A stretch of DNA of 64,000 nt from CAZGMJ01 sp964526785. GTDB lineage: Bacteria > Planctomycetota > Phycisphaerae > Sedimentisphaerales > Anaerobacaceae. Of this stretch, positions 21,953 to 31,279 are shown in pieces. The DNA lies in contig CAZGMJ010000011.1 in the NCBI GenBank assembly GCA_964526785.1, positions 45,719 through 109,718 on the forward strand. Direction: 5' to 3'. The first letter of the stretch is position 1. Every line of letters begins with the position of its first letter. A program made the translations under genes and the position numbers. The notes under the pieces were generated by a model. The model had not been told where the DNA came from and did no database searches. It was given only the letters and a program-made list of their open reading frames with translations.

Positions 21953-23065
21953 CTATTCCAAAGTCTTGTCGGCAATCTGCAGTTCGAGAGCGGCCAGATC
22001 TCCGCCGACCTGTTGATACAACTCCATCTGCCATTGCGATTCGGTTCCGTCACGGAGCATTTCGCGGGCGAATTCCAGATGCGACGCCGAGCCAAGCTGC
22101 TTTGCCCTGGGTTCGACCATATCGAACAATCTCTCGAGCTGTTCGCGAATGGTCAGGATCTGCCCGGTTTGCGGTTCTATGATCTTGCTGTCGAGGCCGT
22201 ATCGCATGGCTTTCCAGCGGTTCTGATCGACATACGCCGGATTGATGCTGGTCGGCGAGGTGCCTTGATCGAATCGATCCTGATAGATGTCGGCGGCCGC
22301 CTGGACGACGGCTGCGAGTGCTGCAATGCGCCGAACATCCGTGGGCAAATCAAACACCCGCAGTTCGACGGTTCCGAGCGGTGGTTGAGGCCGAATCGCC
22401 CACCACAGATCCCCCGGGGCGGTGATATCGCCTGCGGCGCGGAGTTTGTTGTAAAAGTCCTCCAGTTCATTCATGTCGGCAAAGTACGGCGGCATCGCGG
22501 TGCGCGGCATGGACGAGAAGATGTGCGTTCGAGTGGAGGCCAGACCCGTGGAATGACCTTCGAAGAACGGAGAGTTGGCCGAGAGGGCCATAAGGGGATA
22601 CGCCCATCGACGTAGCTCGTGCATGACATACATCGCCCCGGGCGCGCTTCGCATGCCGACGTGCACGTGCAGTCCAAAGGCCAGCATGCGCTGTGCAAGG
22701 TAAACGCAATTCTCCGTGACCCACTGGTAATGGTCCGAGGGAACGACACGCTGGTCACGCCAGTTGGAAAACGGATGGCTGCCTGCTGCTGCGAGTCGGA
22801 CGCCGGCCTTGGAGCAGGCCTGCGCCAGCACTCGCCTGCCTTGTGCGATGTGTTGCTGCAGTTCGTCCGCTGTATGGCAGACGGGGCTTTTCTGCTCGCA
22901 CACGGAAAGATACAACTCGTAGCAGATGGATTCCCGCGCCTCGGGACTGAGGTGCTCGATAACCTGGTCGACGCCGGAAGAGAGCTCGGCGGTCTGCGGA
23001 TCAATCAAATGGAATTCCTGCTCCACGCCGATCGTCGGATAATCATTCGGTACAAACGCTTTCAC
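21953..23065 (-). CDS. YbdK-type carboxylate-amine ligase (GCS2 family)
   Basis: ATP-dependent gamma-glutamylcysteine-ligase-like enzyme, 370 residues, of the GCS2/YbdK family. Visible family motifs are TIGVEQEFHLIDP, the HVHVG core (FGLHVHVGMRSAP), ANSPFFEGHSTGLASTR and GTVELRVFDLPTDV. A GTG at 23065 is the preferred start: AGGAGG (23080-23075) lies nine bases upstream, and the GTG overlaps the TGA of the M20 gene (GTGA). The ATG at 23074 directly abuts the Shine-Dalgarno and is therefore unlikely. The overlap implies translational coupling with the amidohydrolase. True substrates of most YbdK proteins are unknown; glutathione synthesis should not be assumed. Confidence 0.88.
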   Translation of the reverse strand: MKAFVPNDYPTIGVEQEFHLIDPQTAELSSGVDQVIEHLSPEARESICYELYLSVCEQKSPVCHTADELQQHIAQGRRVLAQACSKAGVRLAAAGSHPFSNWRDQRVVPSDHYQWVTENCVYLAQRMLAFGLHVHVGMRSAPGAMYVMHELRRWAYPLMALSANSPFFEGHSTGLASTRTHIFSSMPRTAMPPYFADMNELEDFYNKLRAAGDITAPGDLWWAIRPQPPLGTVELRVFDLPTDVRRIAALAAVVQAAADIYQDRFDQGTSPTSINPAYVDQNRWKAMRYGLDSKIIEPQTGQILTIREQLERLFDMVEPRAKQLGSASHLEFAREMLRDGTESQWQMELYQQVGGDLAALELQIADKTLE

Positions 23066-24225
23066 TTCGTCCATCCTCCTGTACAGAGGTGCATGGTCAT
23101 GCCGCAAAGCAGAAGCAGGGCGGTTGGGATTGCGTCGTCGTTGAAGTCGAATGCAGCTTCGTGCAGCCCCGCACAGTTGGTCCCCATACCCAGACGGAAA
23201 AGCAGGCCCGGTACGTGTTCGAGATATGCGCCGAAGTCCTCGGAGCCCATGCTTGGTGCATCGAGACGGACCACGTTGCTCGCTCCGAGCAGTTCGCAGC
23301 CGACCCGGTGGTACAGATCGAAAAGTCCTTCGTCGATTGCAACAGCGGGTGTCATGGCGTCGAACGTAACATCGGCGCTGAGGTCGAGGGCCGCACATAT
23401 GTCGGTGGCCAGCGAGGTAACCTCGCCTATTGTCCGGCGACGAACTTCGGACGTCAATGTGCGGACGGTTCCGGAGATGACCCCCGTATCGGCAATGACG
23501 TTGTCCGAGTTACCGACGTGGGCCCGACAGAGGCTGACGACCCGGCTGTCGTTGTCCAGTTGTGCCAGGGCCTCAGCAATGCGCGCCACGCCGCGGAGCG
23601 GGTTGTTTGCCTCGTGCGGACGGGCGCCGTGTCCGCCTTTGCCGTGTACGGTGATGCGGAGTGTGTCGCATGCAGCCATCATAATTCCACTGCGGCAGGC
23701 GACGGCGCCTACGGGTAATCCGGGCCATGCATGCATGCCGATGATGGCGTCGGGCGGTGTCGGGCGGAGCACGCCGTCGTCGATCATTGCACGCGCACCG
23801 CGGGCGGTTTCCTCAGCCGGCTGGAAGATGAATCGTATTCGGCCTCTCAGTTCGCTCCGCATTTGCGATAGAACTCTCGCGGCACAAAGCAGGATGGCGG
23901 TATGGCCGTCATGTCCGCAACTGTGTGCGAAGCCTTCATTCTGTGAAGCGTATGCCGCACCCGTTGCTTCAGTTATCGGCAGCGCGTCGATGTCGGCGCG
24001 GAGGGCGATCTCCGGCCCCGGTTGGTCGGTAACCAAATCAGCGATGACGCCCGTTTTGGCCACCTTCTCGCGGATTACCAGATCCAGCGATCGGAGTTCG
24101 GCCGCAATCAGAGCGGCGGTTTCGCTCTCGGCAAAGGCCGGTTCGGGCACGCGATGCAATCTATGGCGAATCGAAACGGCATAACCTTTTTGAGAGTCAA
24201 CAAGTTTCTTGAGATCGACCAACAT
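23062..24225 (-). CDS. M20 family amidohydrolase (hippurate/N-acyl-amino-acid hydrolase type)
   Basis: Metal-dependent amidohydrolase of the M20D group, 387 residues. Visible metal and active-site motifs are HSCGHDGHTAILL, PAEETARGARAMIDDGV, GMHAWPGLPVG, HGKGGHGARPHEANNP and SMGSEDFGAYLEHVPG. No signal peptide, so it is cytoplasmic. It likely cleaves an N-acyl or amino-acid amide bond; the exact substrate is open. ATG 24225 (MLVDLKKLVDSQKG) gives the normal family N-terminus, although no good ribosome site is visible and the open frame extends upstream. It is the first gene of a two-gene unit with the GCS2 ligase, so ligase and amidase may act on related compounds. Divergent from the class II aldolase gene. 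Confidence 0.9.
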   Translation of the reverse strand: MLVDLKKLVDSQKGYAVSIRHRLHRVPEPAFAESETAALIAAELRSLDLVIREKVAKTGVIADLVTDQPGPEIALRADIDALPITEATGAAYASQNEGFAHSCGHDGHTAILLCAARVLSQMRSELRGRIRFIFQPAEETARGARAMIDDGVLRPTPPDAIIGMHAWPGLPVGAVACRSGIMMAACDTLRITVHGKGGHGARPHEANNPLRGVARIAEALAQLDNDSRVVSLCRAHVGNSDNVIADTGVISGTVRTLTSEVRRRTIGEVTSLATDICAALDLSADVTFDAMTPAVAIDEGLFDLYHRVGCELLGASNVVRLDAPSMGSEDFGAYLEHVPGLLFRLGMGTNCAGLHEAAFDFNDDAIPTALLLLCGMTMHLCTGGWTK

Positions 24226-24472
24226 GGCATCGCAGAATACCAGAAGGCGGCCGGTTTTCCAATGACGTTTCTTGCTTCCGTGGTGGGGTGAGAACAAGTC
24301 GGTGCCCCCTGATCCTGCGCACTGGTCCTGTCCTGAACCAAAGACGATTTCGCTTGAATACCGGCAGGCAAAACCGGAGAATGCTGCTTGCGTGGAAGGG
24401 CAACGGATGGTTGACCGGCGATACGCCCCATGCAGACGATTTTTAGTGGACGTATTGACAGATGCGTAGCGA

Positions 24473-25126
24473 ATGACAATGAGAGACGTAGCAGAAGTAG
24501 AAATCGAGAGATTTGTTAGTGCCTGTCGCCAGGCAGCCAGGCGAAGGCTCGTGACGTGCAGCAGCGGCAACATGTCGCAACGAATCAACGACACCTATAT
24601 GCTGGCGACGGCCACACGCAGTTGGATGGACCGGCTGAGTGCTGAAGATGTGGCGGTATGCTGTATTCAGGACGGAACCGCGGTCAACGGTCGCAAACCG
24701 ACTGTAGAGATCGCATTTCATGCGCAGATCATGCGGGCGCGTCCGGACGTCAACGTCGTACTGCATCTTCAGACGCCCTTTGCGACGACGTTGGCCTGCG
24801 GACAGAAGGCGGACGTCAACTATTTTGTGATTCCCGAGATTCCTTACTATATCGGATCGGTGGGGCGTGTGCCGTATTTGCCGCCGGGTTCGCCGGAACT
24901 TGCAGCCGCGGTCAGTGAAGCAATGAATGAGCACGACATGGTCGTTCTGGCCAATCACGGGCTGGTAACGGTCGGCGAGGACTTCGACCGCGTAATCGAG
25001 AATGCAGAGTTCTTTGAGCTGGCGTCTCGTATCATCGTACAGGCGGGAGGCGCGGCCAAGCCCCTCAGCAACGAGGCCGTACGGCAGTTACTCGCAGCGA
25101 GGCACCAGGCCCGTGGAACCGGGTGA
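24473..25126 (+). CDS. Class II aldolase/adducin-family protein, atypical metal site
   Basis: A 217-residue protein of the class II aldolase (fuculose/rhamnulose/ribulose-phosphate) family. The phosphate/glycine loop SSGNMSQR (residues 30-37), the catalytic Glu in KPTVEIAFH (E79) and the third zinc ligand in ANHGL (H162) are present. The usual H-x-H pair reads H98-L99-Q100, so the second zinc ligand is Gln. It may bind metal differently or have lost aldolase activity. ATG 24473 or 24479 are both possible; neither has a clear ribosome site. It stands alone, divergent from the M20 gene, with no sugar kinase or isomerase next to it. Substrate unknown. Confidence 0.82.
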   Translation: MTMRDVAEVEIERFVSACRQAARRRLVTCSSGNMSQRINDTYMLATATRSWMDRLSAEDVAVCCIQDGTAVNGRKPTVEIAFHAQIMRARPDVNVVLHLQTPFATTLACGQKADVNYFVIPEIPYYIGSVGRVPYLPPGSPELAAAVSEAMNEHDMVVLANHGLVTVGEDFDRVIENAEFFELASRIIVQAGGAAKPLSNEAVRQLLAARHQARGTG

Positions 25127-25458
25127 TCTGCGGGGTTTGCATCGGGCGCAAATGCTGTAGGCCGTCGGAACGGTCGATGAGGGCTCAAACACATAGGAGA
25201 ATTCCTGTAGCGCATTAGGCAAAACTCCTAAGGAACATCGCCCGACCATAGCGCATAGTGGGTACCAGAGGCGCTGCTATGTGCAGTTGACAGTGACGCC
25301 CGGCAATTACGCAAGTGGCAGTTACGACCGCCGGATGAAATCAGCCCTGCGATCGAGTTTGCCGTAACAATCGGTTAAGAGCGGGGCCGAGTTTGTTGGA
25401 TTTGTCCGGAAGGAATACTGAAGTTGAATCATACGATTCCAGTGAAAGGATCGCAGAT
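25127..25458. other. Intergenic region, no gene seen
   Basis: 332 bp without a convincing ORF. A TTGACA at 25287-25292 lacks a good -10. A short palindrome around AGGAGAATTCCT near 25196-25207 is the only structure noted. Confidence 0.4.
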
Positions 25459-26457
25459 ATGAGTTCCGACACTATTTCGAGAAGAGACTTTGTAAAGCGA
25501 ACCGCATACGGCCTGTATGCAGCCGGTGCGATGGGAAGCGTCATGGCGGCCGGTGCTGATTCAGGCGTTCCGAAACGGCCATTGGGCAGTACGGGCGTGG
25601 AGGTTTCCATACTTGGCGTTGGAGGCCACCATATCGGGCGTATCCGCGACGATCAGGAATCCATCCGGCTCATGCGACAGGCCATAGACATGGGGGCGAC
25701 CTTCCTGGATAACGCCTGGGAGTATCACGATGGTCGGTCGGAACGGCTGATGGGCCGTGCGTTGCAGGACGGTTATCGAGATAAGGCCTTCCTCATGACC
25801 AAGCATCATGGCCGAAGCAAAAAGCAGGACGCGATGCAGCATCTCGAGGACAGCCTGCGGAGACTCAAGACCGACGTCATTGACTTGTGGCAGTTTCACG
25901 AGGTCGTATACGAGGATGACCCGGACATGATCTTCCAGAAGGGCGGCGCTATCGAGGCGGCAGATCTGGCGAAGAAACAGGGCAAAGTCCGGTTCATCGG
26001 CTTTACGGGGCACAAGGATCCGGCATATCACTTGAAAATGCTCGCCTATGGCTATCCATGGGATGCGGTCCAGATGCCGATCAACGTGCTGGACCCGCAC
26101 TTCAAGAGTTTTCAAAAGACGGTCCTGCCCGTTCTGACTCGCCGGAATATCGGCGTTATTGCCATGAAGACACTTGCAGGCGGGCATGTTCTGAGAACCA
26201 ACACGGTAAATACCCGCGAGGGTCTGAGATACGCGTGGAGCCAGCCGGTCTCGACGATCGTGTCCGGAATGAACTCGCTGCAGATGCTCCAGGAGAATGT
26301 ACGGGCCGCGCGTTCATTTGTCCCGATGACCGAGCAGCAGCAGGCGATATTGCTGGCCAGAACACAACAGGCCGCCCAGACCGGACAATTCGAACCATTC
26401 AAGACGACGCGGAACTACGACGGTCCCGTCGGCCGGCGAATCCACGGGATCGGTTAG
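25459..26457 (+). CDS. Exported aldo/keto reductase (twin-arginine signal)
   Basis: A 332-residue aldo/keto reductase. The N-terminus SRRDFVKRTAYG followed by a hydrophobic stretch is a twin-arginine signal, so it is probably folded with cofactor before export. Catalytic positions are recognisable: Asp/Tyr in LDNAWEYHDGRSE, Lys in FLMTKHHG and His in LWQFHEV. The C-terminal strand has GVIAMKTLAGG and the cofactor-region motif TIVSGMNSLQMLQEN. ATG 25459 has GAAAGGA at 25443-25450; a longer frame starts at 25393 but would bury the Tat signal. Exported AKRs of this type are frequent in Planctomycetes near carbohydrate genes. Substrate unknown. Confidence 0.88.
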   Translation: MSSDTISRRDFVKRTAYGLYAAGAMGSVMAAGADSGVPKRPLGSTGVEVSILGVGGHHIGRIRDDQESIRLMRQAIDMGATFLDNAWEYHDGRSERLMGRALQDGYRDKAFLMTKHHGRSKKQDAMQHLEDSLRRLKTDVIDLWQFHEVVYEDDPDMIFQKGGAIEAADLAKKQGKVRFIGFTGHKDPAYHLKMLAYGYPWDAVQMPINVLDPHFKSFQKTVLPVLTRRNIGVIAMKTLAGGHVLRTNTVNTREGLRYAWSQPVSTIVSGMNSLQMLQENVRAARSFVPMTEQQQAILLARTQQAAQTGQFEPFKTTRNYDGPVGRRIHGIG

Positions 26458-26613
26458 ATTCCGCCAGATGTCTTCACTTACCGAGCACAGCACATTGCTG
26501 CAGGTGGTGTACCTGCGGCCGAAAGGCGTCTTAGACGGGCAGCAAACGGCGAAGCCGGCAGACGTCCCGGCGTTCCACTGCCGCGATTAGCGATATATCA
26601 CGCGCGTTGACGC

Positions 26614-26643
26614 TTGACAAACACCGGCTTAATCGGTGATATT
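26614..26643 (+). promoter_or_regulatory. Predicted promoter of the PQQ-propeller gene
   Basis: TTGACA (26614-26619), an 18-bp spacer, then GATATT (26638-26643). A short inverted repeat ACCG-N7-CGGT lies in the spacer and could be an operator. Confidence 0.5.
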
Positions 26644-26681
26644 CTCCTTCCCACGCAATTGGCTGACCGGCGAACTATGTA

Positions 26682-28061
26682 ATGGTTCGATATGCCGGGA
26701 AGCTCAGATATGGATCGAGAGGTGATCGTTTGGGGTGTTTGTCAGACACACGTTTGAGGCAAATTGTCAGCAGTTCCACACTTAATGTTCGCATTATATG
26801 TTCATGCCTCGTTTTGCTGCACGCGGTCATTGTTCGGGCGGACTGGCCGGCGTTTCGAGGTCCTCAGGGCGACGGCCACGCGCCGGTATCCGAAAGTCGC
26901 GGCAGTATTCCCATGCGGTGGAGCGAGACCGAGAACATTGCCTGGAAGACCCCCATTCCGCATCGGGGGTGGTCTACGCCGATAATCGTAGAAGGTAAAG
27001 TGTGGTTGACTACAGCCACCAAAGACGGACGCCAGTCGTTCGTTATCTGCCTGGACGCTGATTCCGGACGTATCCTGCTCAATCGCAGGCTCTTCGATAC
27101 GGAGAATCCCGAACCGCTGGGCAATGATATGAACGGCTATGCCTCTCCGTCGCCGGTGGCTGAATCCGGACGTGTATATGTGCATTTCGGCAGTTACGGC
27201 ACGGCATGCCTGGATACGATGACGTATGAAGTCCTGTGGCAGCGCCGCGATCTGCCGTGTCGACATTATCGAGGTCCCGGCTCTTCACCGATTCTCTATC
27301 AAGACTACCTCGTTCTGACGATGGACGGCGTGGACGTTCAGTATCTGATCGCGCTGGATAAAGAGACGGGCCGGACGGTCTGGAAGACGGAGCGGACCAC
27401 GGATTGGGATGATCTGGGACCCGACGGAAAGCCGTTCATGGAAGGCGACATGCGGAAGGCGTACACAACGCCGCTGGTTGTCAAGACCGATGACGGCCCA
27501 CAAATGATTAGCGTCGGCGCCAAAGCCGCGTATGGCTACAATCCCGCAAATGGTCGAGAATTGTGGAAGGTGCGCTATGCAGGCTATTCGAATGCTGCAA
27601 GTCCTGTCTTCGGCGACGGTCTGGTATATATCATTACGGGCTTCGGCAGGACCGAACTACTTGCAGTACGCATCGACGGTACAGGTGACGTGACCGACAC
27701 GCATATTGCATGGCAAAGTCGGCGACTGGTGCCGCGCACGCCCTCGCCTCTGCTGGTGGACGGGCTGTTGTTCACGTTGAGCGATACGGGAAGCTTGATC
27801 TGTCGCGACGCTGCTACGGGGGAGGATATATGGACCGAGCGCTTGCGGGGCAACTTTGCTGCTTCTTTGCTATATGCGGATGGCCGTATGTACTGTTTCA
27901 GTCGGGAAGGTCGAGCTACGGTGCTCAGGGCGGGCCGTACGGCTGAGATACTTGCGACGAATACTCTCGAATCGGGTTTCATGGCATCACCGGCGGTGTC
28001 CGACGGGGCGCTGTTCCTGCGCAGCAAAAAACACCTCTACCGGATCGAGTCGGCGAAGTAG
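26682..28061 (+). CDS. Secreted PQQ-type (BamB-like) beta-propeller protein
   Basis: A 459-residue protein with a hydrophobic signal segment ending VIVRA before DWPAFRGPQGDGHA, the standard opening of planctomycete PQQ-like propeller proteins. At least six blades are visible from repeats such as ICLDADSGRILLNRRL, IALDKETGRTVWKTER, GYNPANGRELWKVRYAG and CRDAATGEDIWTERL. No PQQ-dehydrogenase catalytic residues were recognised, so it is more likely a scaffold or binding protein. The start is uncertain: ATG 26682 has no clear ribosome site, while TTG 26730 follows AGAGGTG and would give a shorter, more usual signal peptide. Monocistronic, convergent with the metal-efflux operon. Confidence 0.8.
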   Translation: MVRYAGKLRYGSRGDRLGCLSDTRLRQIVSSSTLNVRIICSCLVLLHAVIVRADWPAFRGPQGDGHAPVSESRGSIPMRWSETENIAWKTPIPHRGWSTPIIVEGKVWLTTATKDGRQSFVICLDADSGRILLNRRLFDTENPEPLGNDMNGYASPSPVAESGRVYVHFGSYGTACLDTMTYEVLWQRRDLPCRHYRGPGSSPILYQDYLVLTMDGVDVQYLIALDKETGRTVWKTERTTDWDDLGPDGKPFMEGDMRKAYTTPLVVKTDDGPQMISVGAKAAYGYNPANGRELWKVRYAGYSNAASPVFGDGLVYIITGFGRTELLAVRIDGTGDVTDTHIAWQSRRLVPRTPSPLLVDGLLFTLSDTGSLICRDAATGEDIWTERLRGNFAASLLYADGRMYCFSREGRATVLRAGRTAEILATNTLESGFMASPAVSDGALFLRSKKHLYRIESAK

Positions 28062-28111
28062 GCGGATAAGCTGCTGACCGGCGCCGTCGCTGGTACAGAT
28101 ACGTTCGCAGA

Positions 28112-31100
28112 CTACGTCGTGCCTGCTGTCGTCCTGCGATTGAGTGCGAGATAGAGGGCGGGCAGCACGATAAGCGTCAACAATGTGGAAGAAGAGAGAC
28201 CGCCGACAACGACGATGGCCAACGGCCTTTGGATCTCCGAGCCGACGCCCGATGTCAGGATCAACGGTACCAAACCAAATGCCGTCGTGAGCGTGGTCAT
28301 CATCACGGGTCTGAGTTTGGATACGGCACCCTCGATAACTGCTTCTTTGAGAGCCAGGCCGCGGCTTCGGAGGTATTCGAATCGCGAGATCAACACCAGG
28401 CCGTCGGTCAGGGCAATCCCAAACAGAGCAATAAACCCGATTGACGATGGTATACTCACCGTTGCACCGAACAGACCGAGCAGGAATACGCCGCCGACGA
28501 GCGCCAGCGGGATGTTCAGCATGATAAGCAGCACATTTGAAAAGGAATTGAACAGGCCGTAAAGCATAACGAGAATCAGGACAAGGGTCAGCGGTATGAT
28601 GATCATCAGGCGCTTGTTGGCAGCCTGCTGGAGTTCGAATTGCCCGCCCCAGAGGATGCTGTAGCCCGGTGGCAGGGACACCGCCTGGCTGGTCCTGTCC
28701 CGCGCATCGGCGACGAATCCTCCGGCGTCTCTGCCCCGTACGTTACACTGGACGGAGACGAAACGCCGCGAGTTCTCCCGACTGACCTGTCTGAGACCTG
28801 TCACCGTCTTGATCTCGGCCAGTTCGCTCAGAGGCACGGTGTAGCCCGGCGCAGCGCGAATCAGCAGGTTACCCAGTTTGTCGATATCGTTACGGTATTG
28901 TTTGTCGAAGCGGACATTGATACCGAAGCTTTTCTCGCCGTCGAGTACCGAACCGACGATCTGCCCCCCAATCGCACTGCGTACCGTCCTTTGCACGTCG
29001 AAAGTGTTGAGGCCATGCCGTGCGAGTTCGTCGCGTTTCATGACGAGTTGCACCTGTGTCTGGCCGGTGAACTGCTCCGTTCGCAGATCCGCGACTCCCT
29101 CGACTCCGGAAAGCACATCCTGAATCCGGGCGGCTTTTTCCTGGAGGACGGAAAAATCCGGTCCGAACACCTTGGCCACCACCTGTGTTCCAGCCCCCGC
29201 CACAAGCGCGTCGACTTCATGCTGAATAGGCTGCGAATAGCTGACGGAGACGCCGGGATATATGGAAAGCCGGCGATCCATCCATGCGATGAGTTCCTGC
29301 TGTTTCTTCGCTGTCCTGGCATGGCTGCGGGGCTTGAGCGTCACCGTGATGCAGGCATAATTCGTGTGGTGGACATGCGGTCCGATTTCCCCGTATCCGA
29401 TTTCCGTGATGACTCTATCGACTTCGGGATTTTCGACGATATCCCTTTCGATTTGGGTGGATATGTCGCTTATTTCCGCCAGCGATATGTTCGGATTCAT
29501 GTGCGCCAGTACCTGGATGGCTCCCTCCTGCAGCGTCGGCACAAACTCCCGGCCCAGACCGGCAAACGTCAAAATACCTGCAATCATCAGAACTGCGGTC
29601 AGCAGGGCGACCAGGCCGGTCCGGTTGAGGGAAAAGGCGAGCACTTTGCGATAGCGATTCTGGAACCAGGAAAGCATCGCGTGGCCGGGTTTTTCCGCGT
29701 GTTTTTCCCGGTGCAGCATGCTGTAGAGAACCGGTGCGATAAACAGCGCATAGATCAGAGAGCCGAGCATCGTGACAGTGACCGTGAAAGCCAGCGGACG
29801 GAACATCTTGCCTTCGACGCCCCCAAGGGTAAAGATCGGCAGGAAAACGATGATGATGATGGCGACGGCGAAGAAGATCGGCTGGCCCACCTCTTTGGCG
29901 GTTGCGAGAATAACCTGTGTGGCGGTTCTGTCGCCTCGAGATTCCTGCAGAGAGGACTGTATCTTCTCGACCATAATGATGGTCGCGTCGATAATCATGC
30001 CCATGGCGATCGCCACCCCGCCAAACGATATCAGATCGCCCGCGATGCCGAAATGGCGCATCATCGCCAGTGTCAGCAGAACCGAGAAGGGCAGGGAGAG
30101 AACCATAATGAACGCATTGCGAATGTTTGCCAGAAACACGAACGCGACGATGCAAACGAGAATAAGGCCGATCGTCAGGGCGTTTCGTATCGTGCTAATG
30201 CTGTTTCGCACGAGCTGGGACTGGTCGTAAAACGGTATCACCTGCACGCCTTCGGGCAGCGTAGCATTGATTTGCGCAATTCTCTCCTTGATGCGCTCGA
30301 TAACAACGAACGAATTGGCACCGTGTATTTTGTAGATGTTACCGATGGCGACTTCCTTCTCACCATCAATGGATGCGATGCCCCGTCTGAACGCCTGTCC
30401 CAGTTGGACAGAGGCTACGTCCCGTACGTAGATGGGATTGCTGCCATGAGCTTTGAGTACGATATTGCCAATATCGTCGACATTCCTGACCAGTCCCAGA
30501 ACGCGGACCATGAGTTCTTCCGAACCTCGCTCCATTACGCCGGCGCCCAGATTTGCATTGTTGCGCCTCACGGCATCCACGACGTCATTGACGGTCAGAT
30601 TGTACGTATGGAGTTTGTCGGGGTCCAGGCGGACCTGGTACTGGCGAACGTGGCCGCCCAGGCTGAGCACCTCGGCTACGCCCGGCACGGTTTGCAGTTG
30701 GCGTTTGACAATCCAGTCCTGGATGGTGCGCAGTTCCGTGGTGTCATAGCCCTTGCCCTCGACATAGTACGCGAGCACTTTGCCCATACCGCTTACGACC
30801 GGTCCTTTCTCGATGCCGCCAGGCAGGTGAACGCTCTCGGGAATCGCTTCTTCTGCGGCCTTGAGCCGTTCATCGACCAGTTGGTGCGCAAAGTAGATGT
30901 CGACGTCGTCCTCGAAATAAATGTTCACTGTCGATAGGCCGTGTGAAGACAGCGAGCGTATCTTCTCCACTCCCGGAATGCCCATCATGGCGATTTCCAC
31001 CGGGCGTGAGATGAACTGCTCTACTTCTTCAGCCGCCAGGCCTTCCGATTCAGCGAAGACCTGAACAAGGTTGGGACTGACATCGGGAAACGCGTCGATC

Positions 31101-31204
31101 GGCAGACGCATCAGGCCGTATACGCCGGCCGCGCACACGCCGATGACGGCCATCAGGACGAGCAGTTTGTACCTAAACGTAAAGTGTATCAGATTCGTAA
31201 TCAT
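28112..31204 (-). CDS. Heavy-metal efflux RND pump, CusA/CzcA family
   Basis: Inner-membrane proton-driven RND transporter of the heavy-metal efflux class, 1030 residues. The N-terminus LIHFTFRYKLLVLMAVIGVCAAGVYGLMRLPIDAFPDVSP, the IIDATIIMVEKIQ segment of TM4, FLPIFTLGGVEGKMFRPLAFT and the second-half repeat GLVLISRFEYLR show two complete halves. With the CusB-like adaptor and CusC-like outer-membrane protein upstream it would form a tripartite exporter for Cu, Ag, Zn, Co or Cd. The metal cannot be fixed from sequence alone. Last gene of the operon, 75 bp after the adaptor, with only a weak AGGA-type ribosome site. No frameshift seen. Confidence 0.93.
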   Translation of the reverse strand: MITNLIHFTFRYKLLVLMAVIGVCAAGVYGLMRLPIDAFPDVSPNLVQVFAESEGLAAEEVEQFISRPVEIAMMGIPGVEKIRSLSSHGLSTVNIYFEDDVDIYFAHQLVDERLKAAEEAIPESVHLPGGIEKGPVVSGMGKVLAYYVEGKGYDTTELRTIQDWIVKRQLQTVPGVAEVLSLGGHVRQYQVRLDPDKLHTYNLTVNDVVDAVRRNNANLGAGVMERGSEELMVRVLGLVRNVDDIGNIVLKAHGSNPIYVRDVASVQLGQAFRRGIASIDGEKEVAIGNIYKIHGANSFVVIERIKERIAQINATLPEGVQVIPFYDQSQLVRNSISTIRNALTIGLILVCIVAFVFLANIRNAFIMVLSLPFSVLLTLAMMRHFGIAGDLISFGGVAIAMGMIIDATIIMVEKIQSSLQESRGDRTATQVILATAKEVGQPIFFAVAIIIIVFLPIFTLGGVEGKMFRPLAFTVTVTMLGSLIYALFIAPVLYSMLHREKHAEKPGHAMLSWFQNRYRKVLAFSLNRTGLVALLTAVLMIAGILTFAGLGREFVPTLQEGAIQVLAHMNPNISLAEISDISTQIERDIVENPEVDRVITEIGYGEIGPHVHHTNYACITVTLKPRSHARTAKKQQELIAWMDRRLSIYPGVSVSYSQPIQHEVDALVAGAGTQVVAKVFGPDFSVLQEKAARIQDVLSGVEGVADLRTEQFTGQTQVQLVMKRDELARHGLNTFDVQRTVRSAIGGQIVGSVLDGEKSFGINVRFDKQYRNDIDKLGNLLIRAAPGYTVPLSELAEIKTVTGLRQVSRENSRRFVSVQCNVRGRDAGGFVADARDRTSQAVSLPPGYSILWGGQFELQQAANKRLMIIIPLTLVLILVMLYGLFNSFSNVLLIMLNIPLALVGGVFLLGLFGATVSIPSSIGFIALFGIALTDGLVLISRFEYLRSRGLALKEAVIEGAVSKLRPVMMTTLTTAFGLVPLILTSGVGSEIQRPLAIVVVGGLSSSTLLTLIVLPALYLALNRRTTAGTT

Positions 31205-31279
31205 GGGGTCGTAGATTCCTGTGTATGGTGCCCTTTAATTGCGGATCACCCTAATTGCCATAGAACTCCGGATTACGGC

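Noticed and set aside
22619..24184. 521-codon plus-strand frame
   Set aside because: Runs antisense through both the GCS2 ligase and the M20 gene, which have intact motifs.
28640..30937. 765-codon plus-strand frame opposite the RND pump
   Set aside because: Antisense shadow of a confident CusA-like gene; no domain or ribosome site recognised.
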